Source: Lichenostomus cassidix
Lineage: Eukaryota > Chordata > Aves > Passeriformes > Meliphagidae
Length of the DNA: 64,000 nt
Direction: 5' to 3'
Assembly: GCA_008360975.2 (NCBI GenBank)
Contig: CM039182.1
Span: 30,446,566 to 30,510,565 of the forward strand
This document shows positions 24,096 through 33,669 of the stretch, piece by piece. The notes below the pieces were generated by a model. It did not search any database. It was given only the letters and a program-made list of their open reading frames with translations, and had not been told where the DNA came from. The position numbers were made by a program, and so were the translations under genes. Positions within the stretch are counted from its first letter, which is position 1, and each line of letters opens with the position of its first letter.

Positions 24096-25594
24096 CTTTA
24101 TAATAATATTGCATTGTGTCATGTATACTCTGTATTTTCTCTCTCTACATCTACAGTATTTATACATATAGGCAAGGAATAACATGTTCCATAGCTAAAG
24201 AACTGAAAGAGAACCAACTGAAATTACTGTACTCAGACTCAGAGGAATTGGATATTTGTGCTTCCTCCACATTCTTCTGTTTAATCTCGAGGTCATGCCA
24301 AAGTTTTATAATCCGTATGGCTGTGAGATAAACAAGTTGTGAAACCAAATGCACTCAAGTGCCTGAATATGTTAAAAACCTTGGAAGAAAAGCACTTGGG
24401 CAATAGCAAAGGATTAATGTTATTTAGGTTGGGGTTTTTTTTAGATGACAGTGTATTGCATTCAGAGAGAAAAGGCTTGCCTATAACCCAATATGGTTAT
24501 TTATTTATGTCAGCAGGCATTTTGCAGTTAAAACCAATGGATGAATTTGAGCCACAGTGTCAGGCAATTATACCTCATGCAAAGCTTTGAAAATGATGAG
24601 CCAAGTTTACCACTCTCTTCTAAGGCTGATTCACTGGAAACAGCGGAAACCTGCTCTAGGAGAGAGTATTAGTAATACCTGCAGCTCAGGAGCACTGCTC
24701 ATGTAGAGCTTCTTTAGCCAAGCTTCTCAGTGTGGAGACTTCTAGAAAGGTTAGGATTTCAGTGGGACATTATGTGATTGACTTGGTTCTCTGCTTTTTG
24801 ATAGCACAGAGACTTAGGTTTGTCGGGTTTTTGTTTTTTGGAGGTTTTTTTGTGGTGCTATAGGAATTTCCTGTAAAATTTTTGATGTCTCAGTGTTGTG
24901 ATCAGCAGTAGTGAAAAAGTGGATGGAAGAACTACACTAGCTCTTTGTACCAGAAAAAGGATGCAAGTAAAAATCAGATTGAAAATATCTTTTACTTAGA
25001 AACTTCTATTTTATAATACTGCCAACTGGAATACAGCCATCAGGAGCCCTGTTGTCTTGACACTCTCTTTCTCTGTTCTTGGCTATCCCAAAAGGCTTCA
25101 TGTCAATATGTCATAACAGTAAAACTTGGTTTCTAACTGTTGAGCTGCTCTGGACTACAATTTACCCCTAACTAATACTGTCGTGGTGAGGACTTGCTCC
25201 TTTCTATTTGATCATTGACTATCCTTCATTTTTACCAACCAATCTCATGGACTCTTTAAATGTAGTTCTATTTTCTAGCTATGTCACTTCTGAGGTAAGT
25301 TAGGCAAACAGATTTATACTGAAAATACAGTAAATCAGGAGTGGAAAAGGAATATATCACTGAAGATAACGTCCTTGTAAAGAACACTCAGTTGTTGAAG
25401 TGTTCCTAAATCATGCAGAGAATAAGGCCTAAATATTTCATTAAGGATAAGCCAAACTAATAAGCCCCACAAAATGCCCTGGAAGCCAGGGAGGAACCTT
25501 CAGCTGGAACTTTTTTAAACAGATGTCTCACTGTTGAACTTGCATTTTAATTATTATTCATAAGAAAAAAAAATCATAAAATGCTAAAATATCC

Positions 25595-25653
25595 AAAAAC
25601 CTATATAGATCACTTAAAACCTATATAGGTCACTCAAAAACCTATATAGATCA
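25595..25653. repeat. Three-copy tandem repeat, about 20-21 bases
   Basis: Copies of 'aaaacctatatagatcact' with small differences, at about 25596, 25616 and 25636. No known family is recognised. Possibly polymorphic. Confidence 0.92.
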
Positions 25654-25764
25654 TAACCATTCAGTAATGATTATAGGGTTGCTTTTGGTTGCAGACTTAT
25701 TCATACCTCTTATATGTACACGATGTTTCGTGTCAAGACTAGCAGAGAAGTCATGTACTGAAAC

Positions 25765-26262
25765 TGCTGGTGCAAGTCCAGAGCAGAGCCAGAAAGTTGG
25801 TAAGAGGGCTGGAGCACCTCCCTAAGAAGGCAGGCTGAGAAAGTTTGGGCTGTTTGGCCTGGAGAAGAGAAGGTTTACAGATTGACAGAATATTCTGAGT
25901 CAGAAGGGACCCACAAGGATCACTGGGTTTATATAGAGACTTCATAGCAACCTTCCAATATCTGGGAAGCTGGAGAGGGACTGTAGTAACAGGACAAGGA
26001 CTAATGAGGTAACTGGAGGAGCGGAAATTTAGACTAGATATTAGGAAGTAATTCATTACTGTGAGGGCGATGAGACACTGGAACAGGTTGCCCAGAGAGG
26101 CTGTGGATGACCCAACCCTGGCAGTGTTCAAGACCAGGCTGTACAAGGCCTTAAGCAATCTGGTCTAGTAGGAGGTGTCCCTGCTCATGGCAGTGACAGT
26201 TGGGACTAGATGGTCTTTAAGGTCCCTTCCAACCCTTGTTGTATGATTCTGTGATTTTATGA
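25765..26262 (+). mobile_element. CR1 LINE 3' end with a nested inverted tail
   Basis: CR1 3' sequence in plus orientation: 'ggctggagcacctccc', 'ctgtttggcctggagaag', 'cactggaacaggttgccc', 'gtgttcaagaccaggctg', ending 'tcccttccaacccttgttg' and 'atgattctgtgattttatg'. It is interrupted at about 25877-25930 by a piece that, on the minus strand, reads as the last 45-50 bases of a CR1 or CR1-tailed SINE. The minus-strand 135-codon frame over it is not a gene. It sits in TMEM196 intron 1. Confidence 0.93.
25877..25930 (-). mobile_element. Nested CR1/SINE 3' tail fragment, inverted
   Basis: On the minus strand it reads 'gatccttgtgggtccctt' then 'ctcagaatattctg', the standard avian CR1/TguSINE1 3' end. 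It splits the surrounding plus-oriented CR1 between 'ctggagaagagaaggtt' and 'agagacttcatagcaacc', which are adjacent in ordinary CR1 copies. No clear target-site duplication is visible. Confidence 0.75.
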
Positions 26263-29200
26263 GAATGGATCATCCAGTAATAGACAGGGGCATAACCACT
26301 CTTGGGTGAATGGTAAAAAAAATCCGAAGAAAGATACTAAAAAGCACAAAAGCTACTTAGAGACTGAGTGCCTCAATCCCCGTTTCAGTGATGATTCATC
26401 ATGAACCTACCAGAGTCAGAGTTGCTCTGACAGCACCAGTGTGACTGCAAGGTGATGCAGTAGTGTCTGTTTGTCTGTGGAGTTTTTGTCATTCACACTG
26501 CAGCTGTACATACACAGCTAATGTTCCATATGCATATTGGAAAATCTCTCTTTTTGTCTGTTGAACTTTGGAAAAAAACCCAAAGACCTCCCAGAAAAGG
26601 GGAATGTTTATTTGAGACTGCTTTAATTTACTTTATATTCAATATTGCCTTGAAACAAAACCTCAGATCCAAAACCCCATAAATTTTGGTAAGAAGGCTA
26701 AATTCTCAATTTATATTCAAGTTCTGTGGTTTGGATCCATCCCTATTTCATATTTTCTGGAACAAAAGACTTGGCTTCTTTCACTTTCTTCTGGAAAATG
26801 GGTACTTTCTCCCTGGTAGTCTGAAAAAAAGATTCAGTTTTAGTTACATCTGCAGGAAGCCAAAGATTTGTTGCTTTCCACCATGCAGAAGAAAAGGAGC
26901 TATTTTTATTTTATATACTGAAGCTAAGAAACCTTTCTGTCTTCTGTTTTGAAGAGGCAAAAGCAAAGGTGAGTGTAATTCCCTTGAAAAAATGAAACCT
27001 GCACATGGAAAAATTTCCTGGACACAGGCTGAACAAAACAGTAGAGAAAACCTGTTGAATATCAGGACAGCTTGATCCCTAGTCGTTGCTCATGACAAAA
27101 AACCACAACTAAAGTGTATACAGTCCATGGAAAGTCTCCTCCATCATTCTGGGTCATCTATATGTATCTGATAAAACAGAGGAAGGGAAATTATTCCAAA
27201 ATGGAATATAACACAGAAGAAATAAAAGTGTATCATACCTATTCAAATGACGCTCTACTTGGAAGACTAAACCATCAAGACAGAATTAACAGCTTCACTT
27301 TTATCTACCCTTGTCAGGTAGTAAACTAGAAAAATCTGTGTTCTACACTAAAGCTGCATAAACATGTGACTTCCAGAAGAATAACTAGGACTTTGAAATT
27401 AATAATGTAAAGAAAGAAAGATTATATTTAATAATATAGTTTCAGCTCCATCAAAACGAGACAAAAGCTGAAATCCTTAATGAATAAACTAAGAAGAAAT
27501 ATCTCTAATTGTAACCCTTCTTCAAAGTAGTATTTCAGAACAAGAATTACATTTTCTTAGTGCAGGCATAAAGGGCATAGACTCTACTAATGAAAACAAA
27601 GACATCAAACTAAATAAAAATTACAACAGGCAAGAAGGTCAAGACTACGTACTAGGTTTGCCTATTGCCTCCACAGAGAAACACCATAATCTTTGCAAAA
27701 GGAGGATGGAAACTTCTAATGATGTTGCTGTCCCATACAAGAGGTTGTGGGGACAGGAATGTCTAGCTGGCTGAAAGTCGTCCAGACACAGAATCAGAAA
27801 CAACAGCACTGCCACAACCCAACCTTGTCCCACCAAATCCATCATGCTGAGAGGGGAGACTCTATGACTGAGACATAGTGTTTAAAACATGTCTAATCTG
27901 AGGCAATACCTTGCCTGGCAGTGTGCTATTCGGTTTTATCAGTTCGGGTGCTTCTGCAATTCCCACTGATTCAAGCCATATGCAAGCAGTTTAAATTCCA
28001 TCCCAGTCCAAGTGATTAGTGTTCCCACTCATCTGGTTATAGACCTTCACAGACGCTTTAAAAATGGGAAATGGTTTTTAGAAACAAGAAAATATAGAAG
28101 TGTGTCTCTGAATCTGAAAATCTATCTGAAGTCAGTGATTAAATAAAACTCCATCTCTAAAAACACATTCTCAGCACAAAATAATAAGTTACTTTTTGTT
28201 TGTCTGTAGCCTATCAGAATAACAAAAAGTAATGCTTTTTGTTTGTTTTGTATCAAATATTTGGTTTAGAGTATGACTGCTTACATCTGTAAAAGCAATA
28301 AATGAAAGATTATTCCCTGCAGGTGAACTAAAGTCTTATCATAGTGAAACATTTAAGCATATGCTTAAGTCAGTCTATATTCAACAGATCCTCTAATTGC
28401 AACCCAGGAACTAGATGGACCACCTTCCATCTTAGTTTGTGCCTCTGGACTCTCTGAATGACAAAGAAAACCCACTGAAAGACTTCAGCTGAATTCAGTG
28501 AATTGTCCTGGCTCCATGCAAGGCAAGAAGCTTCCACCCTTGGTATGTCCTTCCTCATCTATAGGTACAGAACTCTTTCCAGCTTCCACTGAGCTCACTG
28601 AAAGATCCATTTCATCACGAGCAGGAGCCAGACAGAAATATGGTCAGTTTGATGAAAATGCAATGCATATGTTAAAATAAAGTAGGATCACATCTGCATT
28701 TTCTCTGCATACTAAAAAAAAAAGTGAATTTTTTAGTGCTATTTTGGAAAAAAAATAGTTTGACTGTTCTTTCCAAAGGAAACTTGGCAATGGTAAAAAC
28801 TAGATGTAAAATTTAGTGGTTTAAAGTTTTAGGCCACCAACATTGATTTAACAGTCTAAAAAGACCTTCTTGTTCTGGAAGAGTCCATACAGACTGACAC
28901 TTTTCCTTCAAATCTTGGGGGAAAAAAAATAAAATAATTTCAATCAAATATTTCAAGTGCCATCTTGGAACTAATTTCTGTAGCCAAATGCAGATTTTTA
29001 ATGGGCATGCAGAATTCCACTGTGATAAAATCACAAATCATGGAAATAGTTCTGCCTCTATCTACAGACAGGCAAACTGATCAACATATCTCTCAAGTAC
29101 ATTCAGATATTTGCCTTTATAAGGGAAGAAAGGATTACTCTTGAGGGGCATAGCCATAAATGAATCATTGGGTGTTTCCCTTGCGTATGAAGAGAGATGG

Positions 29201-29734
29201 CATATTTGACTAAAGACATGTTTTTTGTCTCTCATTCTCTCTCTCCTTGAGGGAGTCTCATTTACAGCAAGGATTTATTCACCACTGCAGAATAAATGAG
29301 GATTAGAGCCATACACACGTATGTGTGTGTGTGAATGTCTAGTCACTACTCATAATGATAGTGATGCAACCACTATGTTCTAAATATAGATGGGGAAGTA
29401 TGTGATCATTTAAAACAAATCTGTGAATACTTTTTGATTGATTATCTTCTGATTTTTGTTGTTTGTGCAAAAGCCTTTGCTATAGATGCCGTCATTCTTA
29501 CTATGTTATTGTTAGTGGTTCAGCGTTCTCATTGGTTGAATTATTTCTATAGTACGTCATGTAACTGAATTGGAATGGTGGATTTCAGAAATATCCCTCA
29601 GTTTCTGGGAAACAAAGAAATCTGGGAGACACTGATTACAGCCTGTAGAATAGTTTATCCCAATACAAACATAACAAACAGAAAGCAAATTCAGAAATCA
29701 AGAGTGTGTGCACTTTAGGGTATTTGGGACTGTT

Positions 29735-29783
29735 TTTATTGTGGGTTTGTTGGTTTTGTTTTGGGGTTTGTTTTTTTTTTTGC
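29735..29783. repeat. T/G-rich low-complexity tract
   Basis: Runs of 'gggtttgttggttttg' and a T11 run in intron 1. On the transcribed (minus) strand it is A/C-rich. Confidence 0.85.
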
Positions 29784-31832
29784 AATTTAACAGCCACGGC
29801 CTATTTTAAAAAGAACAGATTGGTGATGATGTAAACTGGATAGTTATTTCCACATGCTCCAGATAATTTGAGAAGACAGTCACACCTTCAGTTGTTTTCT
29901 TTTGACTCCTTTTTAAACAACTTGTACTATCTTAAAGTAATTCAACTCCAATGAGAACAACAGATTTGAAACTTTTGTCCCCATATATATGTGCATTTTT
30001 TGATACTGACATTGCCTAAGCTTTCAATTTCTTCATTCTGGTGTACTCTACATTCTCTGTCTTGCTTATACATAATGCAGGGCATGCAATGATCAGGGTA
30101 CTTCAGCCCATGCTTAACTTCATTTGTATCCATAATCCTATGGATGGAATTCACATGGTTAAAATTAGGTATGTTAGTAAATCATCTGCCTGAATGGAGG
30201 CAGTGAACAATAAGAACAACTCTTTTAATAGAAAAGCTAATGTTCGTCAAGCGCAAAGCATCCTAGGGAGGTAAGTATAGAAGATAGAATGTGTATGATT
30301 TTTAAGATTTTAGGAATTCAGGTTAAGGTTTCCATGGTGATGCTATCTTCATCTACTTCCTTATGAACTTGGGTCTCTGCTGAGTTCCACCCACATAAAA
30401 GGATAGAACAGGGTCAAAGGTTTTCTGTGTATTTCCAAGTAGACTGCAACAGGAGGAATGATGCTGTTCAACTCAAGTGTTTTGTATCTTAATACGTCAA
30501 AGAATTAGTTTTTCCTTTAAGGTCCCCTTCTTTTCCTTAGTGTTCATCCCTCAAAGGAAAACCCTGATACAAGAGTGTGAATTGGAAAAAAATAACATTT
30601 TATGCAAGACATATTCTTTAATACAGGCAACACGAGCTCAGTGTAAGATCCAGTGGGCAGAAAGGAGGCTTATGCCACTTCTGCAACTGGACAATCCTGA
30701 GGCTTGTCCAAACAAACTTTGTCCAGTTGTTTAAATTTGAAACTAGTTACCCATGGCCCTAAGCATCCCTGGTGAATGGTAAATCTCTGGCCCCTTTCTT
30801 GGCCTGTCCCACCTGCTAGTCCCCAAGTCAGAAGAACGCAACCTAACAGTTTGAACTGCTGTAGTACAAAAAGAGTGGTATAATGGTGATTAAATTAGAC
30901 CACAGATCTTTAGTTCAAGGAGAAGTAACTCAGCCTTTAGAAACATGTCACCCCACTCTGCACATCACTTTGATTTCTCATTTCTTCTGCTACATGAAGC
31001 ATAAGCTTCTTGTTTCCACTTTGCATTTTTTTGGAGCCCTCTCTCTGCCTATTCAACCTGCAGTTTTTGCTCAGTTCCTAGCACTTGATGCCAGCCTTTG
31101 CTGGCTCTGGTTGTGGGCATCCTTTGCCCACTTGTTACATTTGCAAACAAGTCCCTTTGGGTTACCTTCCATGCCTCTGCATTCACATATGAGAAAAATT
31201 TCCTATAAACATCTGCAAAATTCCTTCATTGTCCTCTGTCTTATTCCTCTTTAAATCTCTACCTATGAACACCTTGAAATCAGCCAGACTGCTGGTGTTA
31301 TACCACCTGTTATACCACTCAATTTTGGGTTGTTGTTTCTTCATACTTGCTTACACCCTTCTGTACTGTTTCTGTCTCTTACTACGATTATTAAGTCCTT
31401 GGAAGCTGACATCTAATATAATAGAATCTTATTCTATGCCTAGTACAAACTCTGGGGTAACAGAAAGCATAAAAATGAATGAGGCAGTTATGCAGGAAAT
31501 GTGCATCGTCATGAAATGATATCAGCTGTGATAGCACTGTCACAAAACGCAATCACTGCATAAAATACTGATCTCACTGACTGATCAAGGCTCTTTGACT
31601 TCAGTGAAACCCAGGAAATTGCCCTTTGCCATTAAATCTTCAGATAGACACATGGTTTTAAGTAATTTTTTTCTTCATCAACAGTGATCAGAAACCTCCC
31701 TTTTTAAAGTGATTTTGACAATGTCATTATACCTGTTGGCCACTGTCTGATCTGGTCTTCATTTTCATTTCTCGTCTACCTCTTCTGCAGTGCACAATTA
31801 TATGTGTGTTTATATACTGCCAAAATATTTAC

Positions 31833-31866
31833 CACTGTTAGCAATAATTAATAATTATTGACAGTG
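31833..31866. repeat. AT-rich palindrome
   Basis: The arms CACTGT...CAATAATTA and TAATTATTG...ACAGTG are exact reverse complements, apart from a 3-base bulge (TAG) on the left, with a 1-base centre at 31851. That gives 15 paired bases. It could form a cruciform or hairpin. There is no evidence of function. Confidence 0.9.
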
Positions 31867-32710
31867 AGACTATTACAAGAAGCACTTTGTCTGAATGAAT
31901 CTATACGTTAGGGGAGGTTATGCTGGTGAATAACCAAGAGTGTTTTGCATTTATCATGTTATCTGAAGCAAAGCAAACAATCCTTTTAGAAATACTGCTG
32001 TACGATACAAGCTGGCCAAAAACAGCTTTGGACTTCAAAAATGCCCACTCATGTTTAGACTGAAGATTCAATATTTCCTATTCTTTGTTTCATAAATCTA
32101 AATAACAATTTGGAGGAAAATTCTTCCTAGAAACATGCATATCTGAAACAGGAGAAATAAGAAACATTTCTGAGAAGTGAGAAATGCTCTGTGATATGAA
32201 CGTGCTACTTCTATTAACCCATTATTGGGTTTTCTTTTTTTTTTTTTTTGTACATTTTTACAAGAAGCTCAGGGTGCCCAGATAAAAAGAACATCTTTCT
32301 CATTTTCCTTCCCACTGCCTCTCTCTATTTTTCCTCCAAAAGCTCAGGACTCAGCAGGCATACCCTTGACATTCATTTAAAGCACCTTTCGACAGTCTCC
32401 TTATCATGGACTGAGCTGTTCTTTTTAAAAAAACAAAACTCGCAGTCAATTTAAAGACCGTAAGCTATGGCCCCGGTTCCACGCGAAGCATCGGGCTTTC
32501 CCAGGTGTCAGAAGGGGTTCAGAGAAAGTTCAATTGTTCACGGCAAGATTGAAAAACGGAGAGGAGCGAGAAAGAAAGGGTCTCCCCCGCCCAGCATGCA
32601 CACACATCTGTCCCCGCCGTGCGTGCCCCTCGCCCCACCACTCTGCACACCCACCGTGCCCCAGGCACACCGCAAATGGACCCGGCCAGGTCGGCGCGAC
32701 ATGCACTCGC

Positions 32711-32740
32711 GGGAGGGAAGGGAAGGGAAGGGAAAAGGGG
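32711..32740. repeat. (GGGAA)n tract
   Basis: Several units of GGGAA/GGGA just inside intron 1, about 65 bases downstream of exon 1, at the edge of the CpG island. On the minus strand it is a pyrimidine-rich (TTCCC)n tract within the transcript. Confidence 0.9.
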
Positions 32741-32804
32741 ATGCCTTCGCACGGTCTGATCATCACCATAAAGAGTTAAAGAGAGAGTGAAATGGCTAAC
32801 GTAC

Positions 32805-32969
32805 ACACACCCCGCTCCATACCGGAGAAGAGTCTCCCAGCTGAGGTTTTTGCTCTGTGAGGACCAGGCTGAAACTGACCGCCCCCACGGCCACGCTGGA
32901 CACCCCTAACCCTATCTCCAGCACGGAGAGCACCAGGAGGCTCCCGATGATCTGGCTGCTGGTGCACAT
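32805..32969 (-). CDS. TMEM196: TMEM196 exon 1 (coding part)
   Basis: First coding exon of transmembrane protein 196, read on the minus strand from an ATG at 32969-32967 in a fair context (G at -3). It encodes 55 residues starting [20 protein letters not shown]. Residues about 7-35 form the first membrane helix. A short polar loop with [10 protein letters not shown] follows, and the exon closes with PVWSGVC, the start of the second helix. The codon TGT (Cys55) is followed directly by the donor GTACGT at 32804-32799, so the exon ends in phase 0. A second GT, just after Pro49, would also keep the frame but would remove the conserved-looking VWSGVC and break helix 2. The protein is a small tetraspan membrane protein with MS4A-like topology. 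Its biochemical role is not established. The exon lies inside the CpG island. Identification rests on recalled similarity to vertebrate TMEM196 plus perfect joining to exons 2 and 3. Confidence 0.93.
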
Positions 32970-33180
32970 TCTCCCTCGGTCATCCTTCCTTCCCGATCAG
33001 CCGGGGAAACCGCGCATCCTCCTCCTCTTCCTCCGGCGCTCCCGCGGCCCTAAGTCGCCCCCAAACTTTTCTTCCTTCGCCGGCAGCCGGGGCGGAGCGG
33101 CGCATCCGCGGCCGGCGGGCGCTGCCGAGGGACGGCGGGGCGGCCCGGGAGCCGCCGGGCCCCGCGCAGGCAGGCGCGCC

Positions 33181-33234
33181 GCCCCGAGCGCGGCCCCGAG
33201 CGCGGCCCCGAGCGCGGCCCCGAGCGCGGCCCCG
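33181..33234. repeat. 12-base GC tandem repeat upstream of TMEM196 exon 1
   Basis: Four perfect head-to-tail copies of GCCCCGAGCGCG from 33181 to 33228 and a degenerate fifth copy beginning GCCCCGG. The array sits in the likely 5' untranslated or proximal promoter region. Such short GC minisatellites usually vary in copy number between individuals, and this one could form stable secondary structure in the RNA. Confidence 0.9.
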
Positions 33235-33453
33235 GCGCGGAGCTCTCCAAGGTGCCGGGCAGGCGGTGGGTGCGCGGCACCGCGCTCCTAATGGCTGCGC
33301 CTCCGCCGGGAAAGTCGACCTTGTCCGCTCGCCTCCTGCGCTCTCATTGGAATGACCTCACCGGGATTTTTTTCCCCCCCTTCTTGTTTCTCTCCCCCTT
33401 CTCTCCCCGGGCTGGGGGGCGGGGGGTAGAGGAGTGTGGCGAGCCCAGCCCGG

Positions 33454-33464
33454 CTATATTTATG
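33454..33464 (-). promoter_or_regulatory. TATA-like / MEF2-like AT-rich site in the CpG island
   Basis: An isolated AT-rich 11-mer (CTATATTTATG on +, CATAAATATAG on -) inside otherwise very GC-rich DNA about 485 bases upstream of the TMEM196 start codon. As a minus-strand TATA-like box it would place transcription start near 33425-33435, next to the G-run at 33414-33426. It also nearly matches the MEF2 consensus. Function is inferred from position and contrast only. Confidence 0.35.
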
Positions 33465-33669
33465 TATGAATCCAGACCCAATGCACGGGCTAGCCGTACG
33501 GCAGCCCCGCCCCAGGGCCACCAGCGCGGCACCTTCCCGGTCCTCCCCCGGCACGTCGCTCGCACACCTCCGCCGTCCCGCGCCGGCCGGGCTGCTGGCG
33601 GGACGCCGAGCCGATGCCAGCCGCCGGCGGACCCCCGAGACGTGACCCATCTCGGGGGGGAGGTCCGCA

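Larger units (their letters stand above)
21077..32804 (-). other. TMEM196: TMEM196 intron 1
   Basis: A 11.7 kb intron from donor GTACGT (32804) to acceptor GCAG (21077). It holds CR1 copies at about 23228-24095 and 25765-26262, an AAAAC microsatellite at 22633-22655, a three-copy 20-base repeat at 25595-25653, a G/T-rich tract at about 29735-29783, a palindrome at 31833-31866 and a T-run at about 32231-32250. In the stretches 24100-25590, 26265-29730 and 29785-31830 I see only AT-rich unique-looking sequence with chance reading frames. Confidence 0.8.
1..33460 (-). other. TMEM196: TMEM196 gene span (partial, 3' end outside the window)
   Basis: Transcription runs leftward from the CpG island. 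The visible structure is exon 1, a 11.7 kb intron, exon 2, a 1.8 kb intron, exon 3, then an intron of more than 18.9 kb with no recognisable terminal exon before base 1. The three exons give residues 1-159. About 19 more residues (a tail beginning EITDNMSNGG in mammals, from memory) would bring the protein to the usual length of 170-180. The right boundary given here is only an estimate, based on a minus-strand TATA-like site at 33464-33454. The true start of transcription cannot be read from the sequence. Confidence 0.75.
32455..33665 (-). promoter_or_regulatory. TMEM196: CpG island and promoter region of TMEM196
   Basis: An abrupt rise in GC and CpG density over roughly 1.2 kb against an AT-rich background, containing the start codon of TMEM196 at 32969. 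It includes a GC-box-like G-run (GGGGGGCGGGGGG) near 33414-33426, several CG-rich Sp1-like boxes, a 12-base tandem repeat and a minus-strand AT-rich motif CATAAATATAG at 33464-33454. The last could be a TATA-like element or, read on the other strand, a near-consensus MEF2 site. Placement over the first exon is what is expected of a vertebrate CpG-island promoter. The exact transcription start and the 5' untranslated region (at most about 500 bases if the TATA-like site is used) are inferred. Confidence 0.8.

Noticed and set aside
25751..26158. 135-codon minus-strand frame
   Set aside because: It is the reverse complement of a CR1 3' region, a well-known source of spurious frames.
32857..33291. 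144-codon plus-strand frame with an Ala/Pro/Ser repeat
   Set aside because: It runs antisense through TMEM196 exon 1 and through the 12-base GC repeat. Its length follows from lack of stops in CpG-island DNA.
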